From: Ignatzschineria indica
Lineage (GTDB): Bacteria; Pseudomonadota; Gammaproteobacteria; Cardiobacteriales; Wohlfahrtiimonadaceae
Assembly: GCF_003121925.1 (NCBI RefSeq)
Contig: NZ_QEWR01000002.1
Span: 1,240,001-1,304,000, forward strand
DNA: 64,000 bases
Reading direction: 5' to 3'
The position numbers and the translations under genes were made by a program. Under the pieces are notes generated by a model. It worked only from the letters and a program-made list of their open reading frames with translations, was not told the origin of the DNA and did no database searches. Below, piece by piece: positions 50,050-59,273 of this stretch; the first letter of the stretch is position 1, and each line of letters opens with the position of its first letter.

Positions 50050-52470
50050 TTAAAACCGCCCCTCTATCGAGATAGCAAAATTACGCTTAGGTGCTGTAAA
50101 GCGCTCTAACCCCCGACTATCACGATCGATTCGATTCGTTGTCCCAAAGGTAGGAAGATCCCGTAAGCTATCCCATGTGGCATAACTACGATTAAAGAGA
50201 TTAAAAACCCCAAAATTAAGCGTCAGATCACGATCAAGTTTCACCTGTGTTGTCACATCCACGACGAAGTAAGATGGACTTAACCACTTCCATTCCGTCT
50301 CCTCCTTCCCGCGCCATGAGTATTGTGTCTCTTTGGTATCTTTCCCTCTCTTTGCCGCACTATAACGCGCTGTCAAAGTACTATTCCACCGCTGAGCAGG
50401 ATCTTGATACTCAATACTCATCAACGCACTCCAAGGCTGAATCGATTTTAGAGGATCGCCATCTTGATTCTTACCCTTACTATATTGCCCTTTTATGTGA
50501 AATTTCCAACTCTCAGAGAGCCCAAATAAGGGACCATTCAATGTCGCATTCAATTCAAGTCCTGAAATATGAGCATGTGCCACATTGACAAATTGAATCT
50601 GATTAATTGATAGATACGGCTTTGAATCCCAACTATAGGGATAGTAAGGATTGGGTTCTAATTTCTCAGAGACTCTCTCATCAATAAAATTACGATATTT
50701 ACTATGAAACGCGCCTAATCCTATCTCTGCATACTCATTTTTAAATTGATAAGTAATCTCTTGATTCAACGCTGTCTCTGGTCTCAATTGAGGATTCGGC
50801 ATAAAGTGGTTCATTCCCCCTTTACCAAACTCAAAGAAGAGCTCCTCTATTTTTGGGGCTCGAAATCCTGTACTGATACGATAACCGATCAACTGCTCCG
50901 GTGTTATTTGATAATGAATCCCTAACTGCCAAGAGGTTTTAGAAAAACTTTTCTTCTCACCATTAAAGCTCACTGGAAATTTATTACTGCCATCCATCTG
51001 CGGAGAGTATTGGTAATGATCATAACGCGCCCCCAACGTGAGAGATAATTGAGGAGTTACAGTTATCTCATCTTGCAGAGAAAAAGCGGTAACAGAGGAT
51101 TTAACCGGAGTCATGATACTGTAATTTGAAGGGTGTGCCACACCACTGAGATAGAGAATATCTCGATTACTATTCTTAAGCATGCCCCTTCTAAGCTCCA
51201 ACTTTGCTTGTAGCAAATGCTTCTGCTCACTCAAAGAGATCGGTAACGCAAAAAGTTGGCTCTTAAAGAGCTTCTGTCGCTGCTCAAAAGCACGATAGTA
51301 ACGCTGTGTAATATCAGTTGGATCTTTCTGACTTACATTATAGGTATCTGAGCGCATATCAATCTTCTGATCAGCATAGACGATATTGAGCGTGTCTAAC
51401 CAAGAGGAGTCCAATGGAATATAGTCATACTCCACACCAAAGCGACGATAGGGTGCGGTATCTTTCGCAAATCGATACGTTCCCCAAGCATCAAAGCTTC
51501 GCTCTTCAGTTCGATTGTCTTGCCGGCGATTCTCATAAAATGCGGTTAAAGTCTGCTCATCGGTGATATTAACACCCCACTTTGTTAGCCAAGAGGAACC
51601 ATGCTTCATCTGCGGATCAGGACGCCCCCTTGCAGGACCATAGATCTCCTCCCCATTACCACTATTAACGGTCTCATGCCCTCTTCTTTTTGTTAATTGT
51701 GCAAACCCAAAAAAGCGATCGCCACGATAACCGGCACCTAGTACTTGACGCCACTCCCTATTTTTTGAGGAGTACCCCGTCTTCCAATAGAGTCCCCATC
51801 TTTGACCTGGTTTTACAATATCATCCACTGTTTTAGTCGTAAAATAGAGTGATCCACCTATAGCACCACTTCCATCACTGACGGAGTTCGCCCCTTTATT
51901 GATTGTGACAGCACTAATATTTTCATACTCTGTACTATTGATACTGCCATTAAAATAGCCATATCCACGGTAGATTGAGGGCATAAAGCTCTCAGCTTGC
52001 GGTAAACCATCGACAATGACGGCAACCCGATCCTTATCCACGCCTCGAATCGCAAAACCATTACTCCCCGCTCGCCCACTCTCATTAACACCAACACTCA
52101 ACTCATGGCGCAATAGATCACGCTCATCTTGCACCAAGTTTTTACTCAAATCCGCAGCACTTTGAGTCTCTTTAAAAGGAGTAACCTGCTCTGGCGCACC
52201 AACAACAACTACAGAACCTAATGCAATTGTTGGAAGATTCTCCTCTTTATCATCATCCGCTAAAGCAGCTGATATTGAGAGAAGTGAGAGTGTACAGCAT
52301 GCGCTAAAGAGAAATTTATTAAAGAGCACACTAAAAATTGGTGATCTAACTCCAAGAACTTTTAGCTCAGTTCCAGCTTTTAACTCAGTTCTATTGAGTG
52401 TGCCGTTACTTTTTGGGGAGAGAAAAGATAACGACACTTCTTCTTGGGGAGGATGGCTACTATTTTGCAT
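50050..52470 (-). CDS. TonB-dependent outer-membrane receptor, haem/haemoglobin/transferrin type
   Basis: An 806-residue TonB-dependent receptor. A plug domain (~residues 85-215: TPFKETQSAADLSKNLVQDE, GSNGFAIRGVDKDRVAVIVDGLPQ, INKGANSVSDGSGAIGGSLYF) precedes a 22-strand barrel with an internal GYRISTGFRAPKIEELFFEF and a C-terminal FNRSYATWDSL...NFAISIEGRF ending in Phe. The FRAP-type motif and the plug resemble the haemoglobin/transferrin/lactoferrin receptor group. The TonB box is probably GSVVVVGAPE. The hydrophobic signal (FLFSACCTLSLLSISAALA) starts only at ~residue 53, preceded by 50 polar residues, which is odd. A Fur-like box is ~160 bp upstream. Confidence 0.88.
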   Translation of the reverse strand: MQNSSHPPQEEVSLSFLSPKSNGTLNRTELKAGTELKVLGVRSPIFSVLFNKFLFSACCTLSLLSISAALADDDKEENLPTIALGSVVVVGAPEQVTPFKETQSAADLSKNLVQDERDLLRHELSVGVNESGRAGSNGFAIRGVDKDRVAVIVDGLPQAESFMPSIYRGYGYFNGSINSTEYENISAVTINKGANSVSDGSGAIGGSLYFTTKTVDDIVKPGQRWGLYWKTGYSSKNREWRQVLGAGYRGDRFFGFAQLTKRRGHETVNSGNGEEIYGPARGRPDPQMKHGSSWLTKWGVNITDEQTLTAFYENRRQDNRTEERSFDAWGTYRFAKDTAPYRRFGVEYDYIPLDSSWLDTLNIVYADQKIDMRSDTYNVSQKDPTDITQRYYRAFEQRQKLFKSQLFALPISLSEQKHLLQAKLELRRGMLKNSNRDILYLSGVAHPSNYSIMTPVKSSVTAFSLQDEITVTPQLSLTLGARYDHYQYSPQMDGSNKFPVSFNGEKKSFSKTSWQLGIHYQITPEQLIGYRISTGFRAPKIEELFFEFGKGGMNHFMPNPQLRPETALNQEITYQFKNEYAEIGLGAFHSKYRNFIDERVSEKLEPNPYYPYSWDSKPYLSINQIQFVNVAHAHISGLELNATLNGPLFGLSESWKFHIKGQYSKGKNQDGDPLKSIQPWSALMSIEYQDPAQRWNSTLTARYSAAKRGKDTKETQYSWRGKEETEWKWLSPSYFVVDVTTQVKLDRDLTLNFGVFNLFNRSYATWDSLRDLPTFGTTNRIDRDSRGLERFTAPKRNFAISIEGRF

Positions 52471-52628
52471 CTTTTTTATGGTTCCTATTTGAGTGATCTT
52501 CTTGATGAGCTTTCTATGAGCCCTCTATTTTGGATAGCTACATATAGCTTCTAAATATAACTTCTACATATGAGCTATACCGATGGGCTATACCGATGAG
52601 CTATCGATATAATCAATATTAACTGTAA

Positions 52629-52643
52629 CGATAATCATTGTCA
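52629..52643. promoter_or_regulatory. Fur box upstream of the TonB receptor
   Basis: CGATAATCATTGTCA matches 13 of 15 positions of the 7-1-7 Fur consensus TGATAATCATTATCA. It fits iron-repressed expression of the receptor. Confidence 0.7.
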
Positions 52644-52761
52644 TTTAGGAATCTATCAGATAAGATAACTAGTAACAAATGATAATTTATACTCAACAGG
52701 AAATAAGGAATAAAAGATGAGAAACAACAGTCGCTTAAAGCACACGATGCTTTTTTTTGCA

Positions 52762-52791
52762 TAAAAAAACCTCAGCAATAATGCTGAGGTT
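52762..52791 (-). terminator. intrinsic terminator after prfC
   Basis: Minus strand AACCTCAGCA-TTAT-TGCTGAGGTT followed by TTTTTAT. Confidence 0.93.
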
Positions 52792-52863
52792 GGTAACTAA
52801 GACACCACTATCCTAATGGGTCTTAATCAATTGTCGACTTCCTCTCGACACACTCAATTGATG

Positions 52864-54453
52864 TTAACCATGAATCTCACGGAAGGCATCAAATTGAATA
52901 TCTGGATAACGCTCTTGCGCTAAATGTAAATTAACTCGTGTAGGAGCAATATAGACATACTCTCCATGGTGATCGATCGCTAAGTTATCTTCCGCCCGCT
53001 TCTTAAATTCGGCAAACTTCTTCGGATCTTTAGCATGGACCCATCGTGCTGTAGAGACCTCGACATGCTCAAAGATACAATCTACATTGTACTCAAGCTT
53101 TAATCGATGGGCGACCACATCAAACTGAAGAATTCCCACCGCACCAATGATTAGATCATTATTACGAAGGGGTTTGAAGAGCTGTGTCGCTCCCTCTTCA
53201 CAAAGCTGTTCAAGACCACGCTCAAGATGCTTCATCTTTAGAGGATCGCGAAGACGCGCACGACGAAAGAGTTCTGGTGCAAAATCAGGAATTCCTTTAA
53301 AGCTTAGCTCTTCACCTTCGGTAAAGGTATCCCCAATACGGATCGTTCCATGATTGTAGATACCGATAATATCGCCGGCATAGGCCTCTTCTAAATGACC
53401 GCGATCGGAGGCCATAAAGGTCAATGCTTCTGGAATACGGATATTTTTGCCAATCCGAACATGATGCGCGGTCATTCCTGGTGTATATTTGCCGGAACAG
53501 ACACGCATAAAAGCGATACGATCTCGATGGCGAGGATCCATATTGGCCTGAATCTTAAAAACAAATCCTGTTAATGGCTCTTCATCTGCTAATACTTCAC
53601 GGGTTAAGGTTGCCTGCTTTTTAGGGCATGGTGCAATCTCAACAAATCCATCGAGCATCTCTTGAACCCCGAAATTAGTGATCGCAGAACCGAAGTAGAC
53701 CGGCGTTAAACGCCCGGCAAGATACTCTTCAAGATCAAATTCATGACTTGCCACGCGAACAAGCTCAACTTCTTCACGAAAAGCATTGGCCCGCTCCTCT
53801 CCTAAAACCCCATCTAATTCAGGGCTATCTAAACCTTGAATGATCTGTCCTTTGCTGCGAGTTCCACGCTCTTTTGAATCATAGAGATGGATATAGTCTT
53901 CAAGAATATGGTAGACACCCTTTAACTCTCGCCCCATACCGATCGGCCATGTCACTGGCGCACAGTTGATCTTTAAAACCTCTTCCACTTCATCTAGAAG
54001 ATCGATCGGCTCTTTTCCATCTCGGTCAAGCTTATTGATAAAGGTGATAATCGGAGTATCGCGAAGACGACAAACATTCATCAGTTTAATTGTCTGCTCC
54101 TCAACCCCATTTGCACAATCGATCATCATGAGCGCTGAATCCACCGCCGTTAAAGTTCGGTAGGTATCTTCCGAGAAGTCCTGGTGTCCCGGCGTATCAA
54201 GCAGATTGATCATACAATCGCGATAAGGGAACTGCATAACTGAAGAGGTCACTGAAATCCCCCGTTGCTGCTCAAGCTCCATCCAGTCTGAGGTTGCATG
54301 ACGTGCAGCTTTACGCCCTTTGACAGAACCGGCAAGATTGATGGCGCCTCCAAAAAGCAGGAGCTTTTCAGTCATTGTGGTCTTACCCGCATCAGGGTGG
54401 GCAATAATGGCAAAGGTTCTACGACGGGCAACTTCTTTCGCTAATTTACTCAT
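52864..54453 (-). CDS. prfC: peptide chain release factor 3 PrfC
   Basis: Translational GTPase that recycles RF1/RF2 from the ribosome. Length 529 residues as in E. coli. G1 [15 protein letters not shown], the switch region [15 protein letters not shown]3 [14 protein letters not shown] and G4 [10 protein letters not shown] are intact, and the C-terminus ends in the family's typical [15 protein letters not shown]. Start ATG 54453 has little Shine-Dalgarno complementarity. Single-gene unit ending at a strong terminator. Confidence 0.96.
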   Translation of the reverse strand: MSKLAKEVARRRTFAIIAHPDAGKTTMTEKLLLFGGAINLAGSVKGRKAARHATSDWMELEQQRGISVTSSVMQFPYRDCMINLLDTPGHQDFSEDTYRTLTAVDSALMMIDCANGVEEQTIKLMNVCRLRDTPIITFINKLDRDGKEPIDLLDEVEEVLKINCAPVTWPIGMGRELKGVYHILEDYIHLYDSKERGTRSKGQIIQGLDSPELDGVLGEERANAFREEVELVRVASHEFDLEEYLAGRLTPVYFGSAITNFGVQEMLDGFVEIAPCPKKQATLTREVLADEEPLTGFVFKIQANMDPRHRDRIAFMRVCSGKYTPGMTAHHVRIGKNIRIPEALTFMASDRGHLEEAYAGDIIGIYNHGTIRIGDTFTEGEELSFKGIPDFAPELFRRARLRDPLKMKHLERGLEQLCEEGATQLFKPLRNNDLIIGAVGILQFDVVAHRLKLEYNVDCIFEHVEVSTARWVHAKDPKKFAEFKKRAEDNLAIDHHGEYVYIAPTRVNLHLAQERYPDIQFDAFREIHG

Positions 54454-54620
54454 GATGAATATTCAAAATTGACTCAAAAAATAGGTGTCCGTATTGTACA
54501 CGTTTTTTTGCCCCAAGTCGCTTTTTAAGCCTATGATGATTGATAAATCGCGGATCTCTTGCTATAACAAAAAGAGATGAAATAGATGACCACTCATATA
54601 TATAGCGGGAGATTAAAAAG

Positions 54621-55067
54621 ATGTCTGAATCGAATGAGTATCAACATATTCTTGTAGCAGTTGACCAATCTGCAGATGCAGAAAGGGTTGGCCGTCAAGC
54701 CCTTATCGTTGCACAAAGAAACCATGCAAAGATTACCCTCCTCAATATCTTAGAAGGTATCAGTATTAGTGCCGGCTATGAGCTTATGCCTATTATTCCA
54801 CAGGTCTCTGATAGTGAAATTATTGCAGAAGCAAAAAAATCGATGCGCGAGCTCTCTCTCAAGTTGGGAATTCCAGATTGTGACACAATGGTCATCTCTG
54901 CATTATCAACGAAAGAAGGTATCCTACGTGCAGCAGAAGAGCTCAAAGCGGATCTTTTAGTGATCGGCTCCCATACCCGCTCTGGCCTTGGAGTCCTATT
55001 AGGATCAACATCGGGATCGATCATCAATGATTCCCCTTGCGATATCTTAACAGTGAAGGTTTCATAA
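54621..55067 (+). CDS. universal stress protein (UspA family)
   Basis: A 148-residue Usp-fold protein. HILVAVDQSADAERV at the N-terminus and the ATP-binding loop GSHTRSGLGVLLGSTSGSI (about residues 116-134, pattern G-2X-G-9X-G-S/T) place it with the nucleotide-binding Usp proteins. Role in stress survival is inferred from the family. GGGAGA precedes the ATG. Divergent from prfC; 245 bp ahead of the M-box leader. Confidence 0.92.
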   Translation: MSESNEYQHILVAVDQSADAERVGRQALIVAQRNHAKITLLNILEGISISAGYELMPIIPQVSDSEIIAEAKKSMRELSLKLGIPDCDTMVISALSTKEGILRAAEELKADLLVIGSHTRSGLGVLLGSTSGSIINDSPCDILTVKVS

Positions 55068-55323
55068 AGAATCATAAAGCAGAGCGCAAAGTAGATTCAT
55101 TAAAGCAGATTCATTAGATAAGACTTAAAGCGCTCTAGAAAGCAAATTGTCTCGATCAAATCAACAGAATTGATGTAAAAAGAGATTCAGTAAATAAAAG
55201 AGATAAAGCGTCAAGAAAAGAGTAAAGGCTTGAAAATCTCATAGCTATAATTTGCTTATTCAAAATTTAAGGGTACAATGCCCTCAAATAAATATTTTGG
55301 GTTAACAGATTATTAATTGTTAA

Positions 55324-55490
55324 CTATCCTCGTTAGGTGAGGCTCCTATATGGAGGTAAGCTACTGCCCAGAAACGTCGAGAGACACCAATGGGTCAGCA
55401 GAAACTGTCGAGCTAAGGCAGTATCTAATGTAGCCGGGATTCGGATGAATACCCATGCCATATAGTGCTAAAACTTTACGAAAGAGGAGA
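55324..55490 (+). promoter_or_regulatory. M-box (ykoK) magnesium riboswitch
   Basis: The region reproduces the conserved M-box string of segments in order: CTCGTTAGGTGAGGCTCCTA, then TGGAGGTAAGCTACTGCCCA, GACACCAATGGGTCAGCAGA, CGAGCTAAGGCAG, CCATGCCATATAGTGCTAAA and TTTACGAAAGAGG, with ATCCTC and GAGGAGAT closing the P1 stem. It precedes a terminator and mgtE, so high Mg2+ should stop transcription. Confidence 0.95.
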
Positions 55491-55496
55491 GATCAC

Positions 55497-55514
55497 TGTA
55501 AAGGCGCCTTTACA
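55497..55514. promoter_or_regulatory. perfect 18-bp palindrome between the M-box and its terminator
   Basis: TGTAAAGGCGCCTTTACA is fully self-complementary. As RNA it folds TGTAAAG-GCGC-CTTTACA and could be part of the expression platform; as DNA it could bind a dimeric protein. Confidence 0.6.
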
Positions 55515-55522
55515 TATCGAGA

Positions 55523-55561
55523 AAACACCCTCCTCACGTCTTGTGGTTGGGTGTTTTTTTT
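55523..55561 (+). terminator. riboswitch-linked intrinsic terminator ahead of mgtE
   Basis: AACACCC (55524-55530) pairs with GGGTGTT (55549-55555), with inner CAC/GTG, then a run of T residues. Position after the M-box and before the gene marks it as the regulated terminator. Confidence 0.9.
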
Positions 55562-55712
55562 GATCTCAAAATAGACTGATCATCTATGGACTCTTTTCCC
55601 AAGGATATCAGCGTCGGCCGCTGCGCACAGCCGCGCTTAACAAAATATATCGATGACAGAGAGATTTCTTACTGTCGTTTTATGAAAATAAAAGATAATG
55701 AGGTTAAGCAAA

Positions 55713-56714
55713 ATGGTAATTCAAGATCGTAATATGAAATTTGGCATTGAGAGCGCCGGGTCCCTAATGTCCAATGACTTTATCACCCTCGATGTCAATC
55801 ATACGGTTGATGAGGCAATCGACTATCTTCGTAAAAATCTCTACCAAAGAGAAGATATTCACTACGTCTATATTCTCAATCAAGATAAAGTTCTTGTTGG
55901 TGTCGTTGCAATTAGAGAGCTTCTCTCTGCAAAAGGCGATGAGATGATTGCGAATGTCATGAAGACAAAACTCAAAAAAGTGACAACGGCAGTCGATCAA
56001 GAAGAGGTGGCGCAACTCTTTCAAGATACAGATCTTGTGACAATCCCCGTTGTTGCTGAATCAGGTCACCTATTAGGCGTCATTCATATCGATCAAATTT
56101 TAGATGTGATGGAACAAGAGGGTACTGAAGATATCTATCGTATGGCTTCGATCAAGAGTGATCAGCTCGATAATCAAAATCTTCTGACGGCAACTATCGG
56201 TCTTCTCTACCGTAAACGAGTTGCTTGGCTAGTTGTTCTTGTCTTTATGAATATCTTCTCTGGTGCGGGGATCGCAACTTATGAAGATCTTATTGAGAGC
56301 AATGTCGCACTGGTCTTCTTCCTCCCCTTATTAGTCGATAGTGGAGGTAACGCCGGAGCACAGTCCGCAACATTAGTGATTCGAGCGATGGCGCTTGGAG
56401 AAGTTCGTATCAAAGATTGGTTTAGAATGATTGGGAAAGAGACTATCATCTCTGCACTCCTTGGCTTTACAATGGCGCTTGCCGTCTCATTGGTAGGATT
56501 CTACCGTGGTGGTGTTGAGATTGCTTTCATTGTGGCATTAACGATGGTTTTTGTTGTCATGATTGGTAGCATCATTGGACTTTCACTCCCCTTTATCTTT
56601 AGTAAGATGAAGATGGACCCTGCAACAGCAAGTGGCCCGCTAATCACCTCTATCTGTGATATTGTCGGTGTCTTTATCTACTTCGGCATTGCGAGTGCAT
56701 TTATTACACTCTAA
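55713..56714 (+). CDS. mgtE: magnesium transporter MgtE, short form without the N domain
   Basis: A 333-residue Mg2+ channel/transporter of the MgtE family. Residues ~15-140 are a tandem CBS pair (SAGSLMSNDFITLDVNHTVD to GVIHIDQILDVMEQEG) and ~155-333 the five-span pore domain (RVAWLVVLVFMNIFSGAGI, LVDSGGNAGAQSATLVIRAM, GPLITSICDIVGVFIYF). The usual ~130-residue superhelical MgtE_N domain that caps the gate is missing, and only ~150 bp separate the terminator from the start, so it cannot lie upstream. I chose ATG 55713, with GAGG 9 bases before it; ATG 55698 overlaps that site. Behind an M-box riboswitch. Confidence 0.93.
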   Translation: MVIQDRNMKFGIESAGSLMSNDFITLDVNHTVDEAIDYLRKNLYQREDIHYVYILNQDKVLVGVVAIRELLSAKGDEMIANVMKTKLKKVTTAVDQEEVAQLFQDTDLVTIPVVAESGHLLGVIHIDQILDVMEQEGTEDIYRMASIKSDQLDNQNLLTATIGLLYRKRVAWLVVLVFMNIFSGAGIATYEDLIESNVALVFFLPLLVDSGGNAGAQSATLVIRAMALGEVRIKDWFRMIGKETIISALLGFTMALAVSLVGFYRGGVEIAFIVALTMVFVVMIGSIIGLSLPFIFSKMKMDPATASGPLITSICDIVGVFIYFGIASAFITL

Positions 56715-56719
56715 ACACG

Positions 56720-56737
56720 CTCCGGCATATGCCGGAG
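56720..56737. other. perfect palindrome just after mgtE
   Basis: CTCCGGC-ATAT-GCCGGAG forms a strong hairpin 6 bases after the mgtE stop codon, but no T-run follows on the plus strand, so it is not a standard terminator. It may protect the mRNA 3' end. Confidence 0.55.
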
Positions 56738-56824
56738 ATAATCCAAAATTGATACTAGCTATACTTGCTTCATTTTAATGAAAGTTATTTCAACCAAAAT
56801 CATTACAATAAAATAGCTTCAATA

Positions 56825-56877
56825 AAAAAGAGAGCCCATTGAGCATTTTCAATAATGTTCAATGGTGACTCTCTTTT
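56825..56877 (-). terminator. intrinsic terminator after metG
   Basis: Minus strand AAAAGAGAG and CCATTGA pair with TCAATGG and CTCTCTTTT across a loop, then TTTTATTG; ~40 bp past the stop codon. Confidence 0.82.
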
Positions 56878-56916
56878 CTGTTTTCACTTCTCAATATAAT
56901 TAACCAGTTGTGATGA

Positions 56917-59055
56917 TTACGAAATCTTCGCCCCGGGTTTAAGCTCACTTAAAGAGGTTAAGAGGGTTAACTCCTCTTTGGTGGAGGCAGACAGAATCAT
57001 TCCTTCACTCACACCAAAACGCATCTTTCTCGGCGCTAGATTTGCAACCACCACCACATACATTCCCACTAAAGCGGCAGGATCTTGATAAAACTTACGG
57101 ATGCCGGAGAAGATAGTGCGGGGACGCTCCTCGCCTAAATCGATCTGGAACGTTAAAAGCTTATCAGCCCCTTCAATAAAATCGCATGAAAGTACCTTTC
57201 CTAAACGAAGATCGATCTTGGCAAAATCATCGATCGAGATATATGCCTCCTCTTCGCTTTTATCAACACCTTTATCAGAACCCTTACCGCCCTTTTTTTG
57301 CTCGCTCTTTACGACCTTATCGCCCGCTTTATCAGCTTGTTGCGCATCTTTACGCTCGACACTCAAGGCTTCACGATTCGCTTCAATCATCGCATCGAGA
57401 TCTTTACGATTAAGACGCGTCATCAGATGCTCATAATCGTTGATAAGATGCCCCTGAGGTAATTTCTCATGAAGCGCTGCAAAAGTTAAAGGTGCAATAT
57501 TGAGGAATTTCTCTACACGCTCTGCAACCACTGGTAACACTGGTTTAAGATAGAGCGTTAAAATTCTAAAGGCTTCTAAATAGCCGGTACAGAGATCTTG
57601 AAGTAATTTTGCTCTGCTCTCATCTTTAGCAATCTCCCAGGGCTTCATCTGATCAAAATGCTCATTCACATCATCACAAGCTGCTGAGATCTCTCTTAGA
57701 GCTGCGGCAAAATTACGCTTTTCAAAGCCCTCTTGAATTGCGGGCGCACGCGCAATAACAGAGTCGATCAATGCCACCGATTCCGCTGCAATCTCACCTA
57801 ACCGATTATCAAAGTTTTTTGAGATAAAGCGACTTGTTCTTGAAGCAATATTGACATATTTACCGATAAGATCCGCATTAACACGATTCACAAAATCATC
57901 GAGGTTGAGATCAAAATCATCGATTGCTCCATTCGATTTTGCAGCAAAATAGTAACGCAACCATTCTGGATCGAGCTTCTGAGCAATATAGGAATCAGCA
58001 GTAATAAATGTGCCGCGCGATTTACTCATCTTCGCGCCATCTACGGTTAAAAAGCCATTAATCGCATATTGAGAAGGGACACGATGTCCAGAGAAATTGA
58101 GCATTGCAGGCCAGAAGAGCGTATGGAAATACATAATATCTTTACCGATAAAATGGACCATCTCCGTGCCGGTAGCTTCTGCCTTATCTCTCTTAATAAA
58201 GCTCTCAAAATCAATATTACCAACACGATCACAATAGTTCTTAAATGAAGCAAAATAACCGATCGGGGCATCTAACCAAACATAGAAATATTTATTTTCC
58301 GCGTTTGGAATAGGGAACCCAAAATAGGGGGCATCTCGAGAGATATCCCAATCTGAGAGCTTACAATCTCCCTCTTCACCAATCCATTCACGCATCTTAT
58401 TGGCCGCTTCAGGTTGCAAGCGCTCTTTATCTTCTAGGAATTGACGCAGGAATTCGACACAACGTGGATCTGATAACTTAAAGAAGAAGTGTTCAGAAGG
58501 GCGCATGACTGGAGTCTTCCCTGTCACAACAGAGAAGGGGTTGATCAATTCTGTCGGCCGATAAGTCGCACCACACGCTTCACAGTTATCCCCATATTGA
58601 TCTTTAGCATGACATTTAGGGCACTCTCCCTTAATGAAACGATCAGGTAAAAACATCTTGCGCTCTTCATCATAGAACTGCTCAATCGTTTTTGTCTCTA
58701 TTAGATCATTTGCTTTGAGCGTAAGATAGATCTCTTCAACTAACTGCTGATTCTCTTTTGAATGTGTCGTGTAATAATTATCAAAATCGATATGGAAATT
58801 ATCAAAATCTTGCAGATGTGCCGCATGCGCTTTTGCAATTAACTCTTCAGGAGTAATACCAAGAGAGTCTGCCTTTAGCATAATGGGCGTTCCATGGGTA
58901 TCATCAGCGCAGATATAATAAACATTGTTTCCAAGCATTCGCTGAAAACGCACCCAAATATCGGCTTGAGCATACCCTAATAGATGCCCTAAATGAATAT
59001 CTCCATTGGCAAATGGCAGTGCGTTTGTGACAAAAATATCTCTCTTTCGTTGCAT
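56917..59055 (-). CDS. metG: methionyl-tRNA synthetase MetG
   Basis: Class I aminoacyl-tRNA synthetase of 712 residues. HLGH (residues 21-24) is the HIGH motif, the zinc knuckle has CPKC and CEAC pairs, and KMSKSRG is the second signature. The C-terminal ~110 residues are the EMAP-like tRNA-binding dimerisation domain (FAKIDLRLGKVLS, APRKMRFGVSEGMILSA). Extra length comes from a charged linker of about 40 residues before that domain, rich in Lys, Asp and Gly (around ERKDAQQADKAGDK to KGVDKSEEEAY). Identification is certain; the linker is lineage-specific. Confidence 0.97.
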   Translation of the reverse strand: MQRKRDIFVTNALPFANGDIHLGHLLGYAQADIWVRFQRMLGNNVYYICADDTHGTPIMLKADSLGITPEELIAKAHAAHLQDFDNFHIDFDNYYTTHSKENQQLVEEIYLTLKANDLIETKTIEQFYDEERKMFLPDRFIKGECPKCHAKDQYGDNCEACGATYRPTELINPFSVVTGKTPVMRPSEHFFFKLSDPRCVEFLRQFLEDKERLQPEAANKMREWIGEEGDCKLSDWDISRDAPYFGFPIPNAENKYFYVWLDAPIGYFASFKNYCDRVGNIDFESFIKRDKAEATGTEMVHFIGKDIMYFHTLFWPAMLNFSGHRVPSQYAINGFLTVDGAKMSKSRGTFITADSYIAQKLDPEWLRYYFAAKSNGAIDDFDLNLDDFVNRVNADLIGKYVNIASRTSRFISKNFDNRLGEIAAESVALIDSVIARAPAIQEGFEKRNFAAALREISAACDDVNEHFDQMKPWEIAKDESRAKLLQDLCTGYLEAFRILTLYLKPVLPVVAERVEKFLNIAPLTFAALHEKLPQGHLINDYEHLMTRLNRKDLDAMIEANREALSVERKDAQQADKAGDKVVKSEQKKGGKGSDKGVDKSEEEAYISIDDFAKIDLRLGKVLSCDFIEGADKLLTFQIDLGEERPRTIFSGIRKFYQDPAALVGMYVVVVANLAPRKMRFGVSEGMILSASTKEELTLLTSLSELKPGAKIS

Positions 59056-59273
59056 ACTCTACTTGTTCCTATATTTGTTTCATAATGGGCATCTCTGTAA
59101 GTAATCATCAATGTCTAATACTTCCAATGCTTCTATACCTCTAATCTCTCTTAGAAGGTCTATCAGAAGGCCTATTAGAAGATCTCTTAGAGCATCCATT
59201 ACTATTTATCGATGCGCCCTCATCTCATCTGTTTTAAATTACTGCTTACTACTGCTGATAGCTTTCGCCCACT
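59056..59273. repeat. spacer with a 12-bp tandem repeat between metG and ispF
   Basis: Within this gap, AGAAGGTCTATC, AGAAGGCCTATT and AGAAGATCTCTT (59153-59188) form a three-copy 12-bp repeat. No terminator for ispDF was recognised, so readthrough into metG is possible. Confidence 0.6.

Larger units (their letters stand above)
52471..52863. other. intergenic region between TonB receptor and prfC
   Basis: No ORF. It holds the receptor promoter with 13-bp repeats (GAGCTATACCGAT/GGGCTATACCGAT near 52571-52596), a Fur-like box, the prfC terminator, and a hairpin at 52826-52862 directly after the prfC stop codon (right arm ATCAATTGTCGA pairing with a bulged left arm). Confidence 0.6.

Noticed and set aside
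55616-55641. GC-rich segment resembling the one at 1204-1230 near the TPP element
   Set aside because: Both contain GTCGGC and CACAGCC words next to riboswitches, but the orientation relative to the gene is opposite and similarity is short; likely coincidence.
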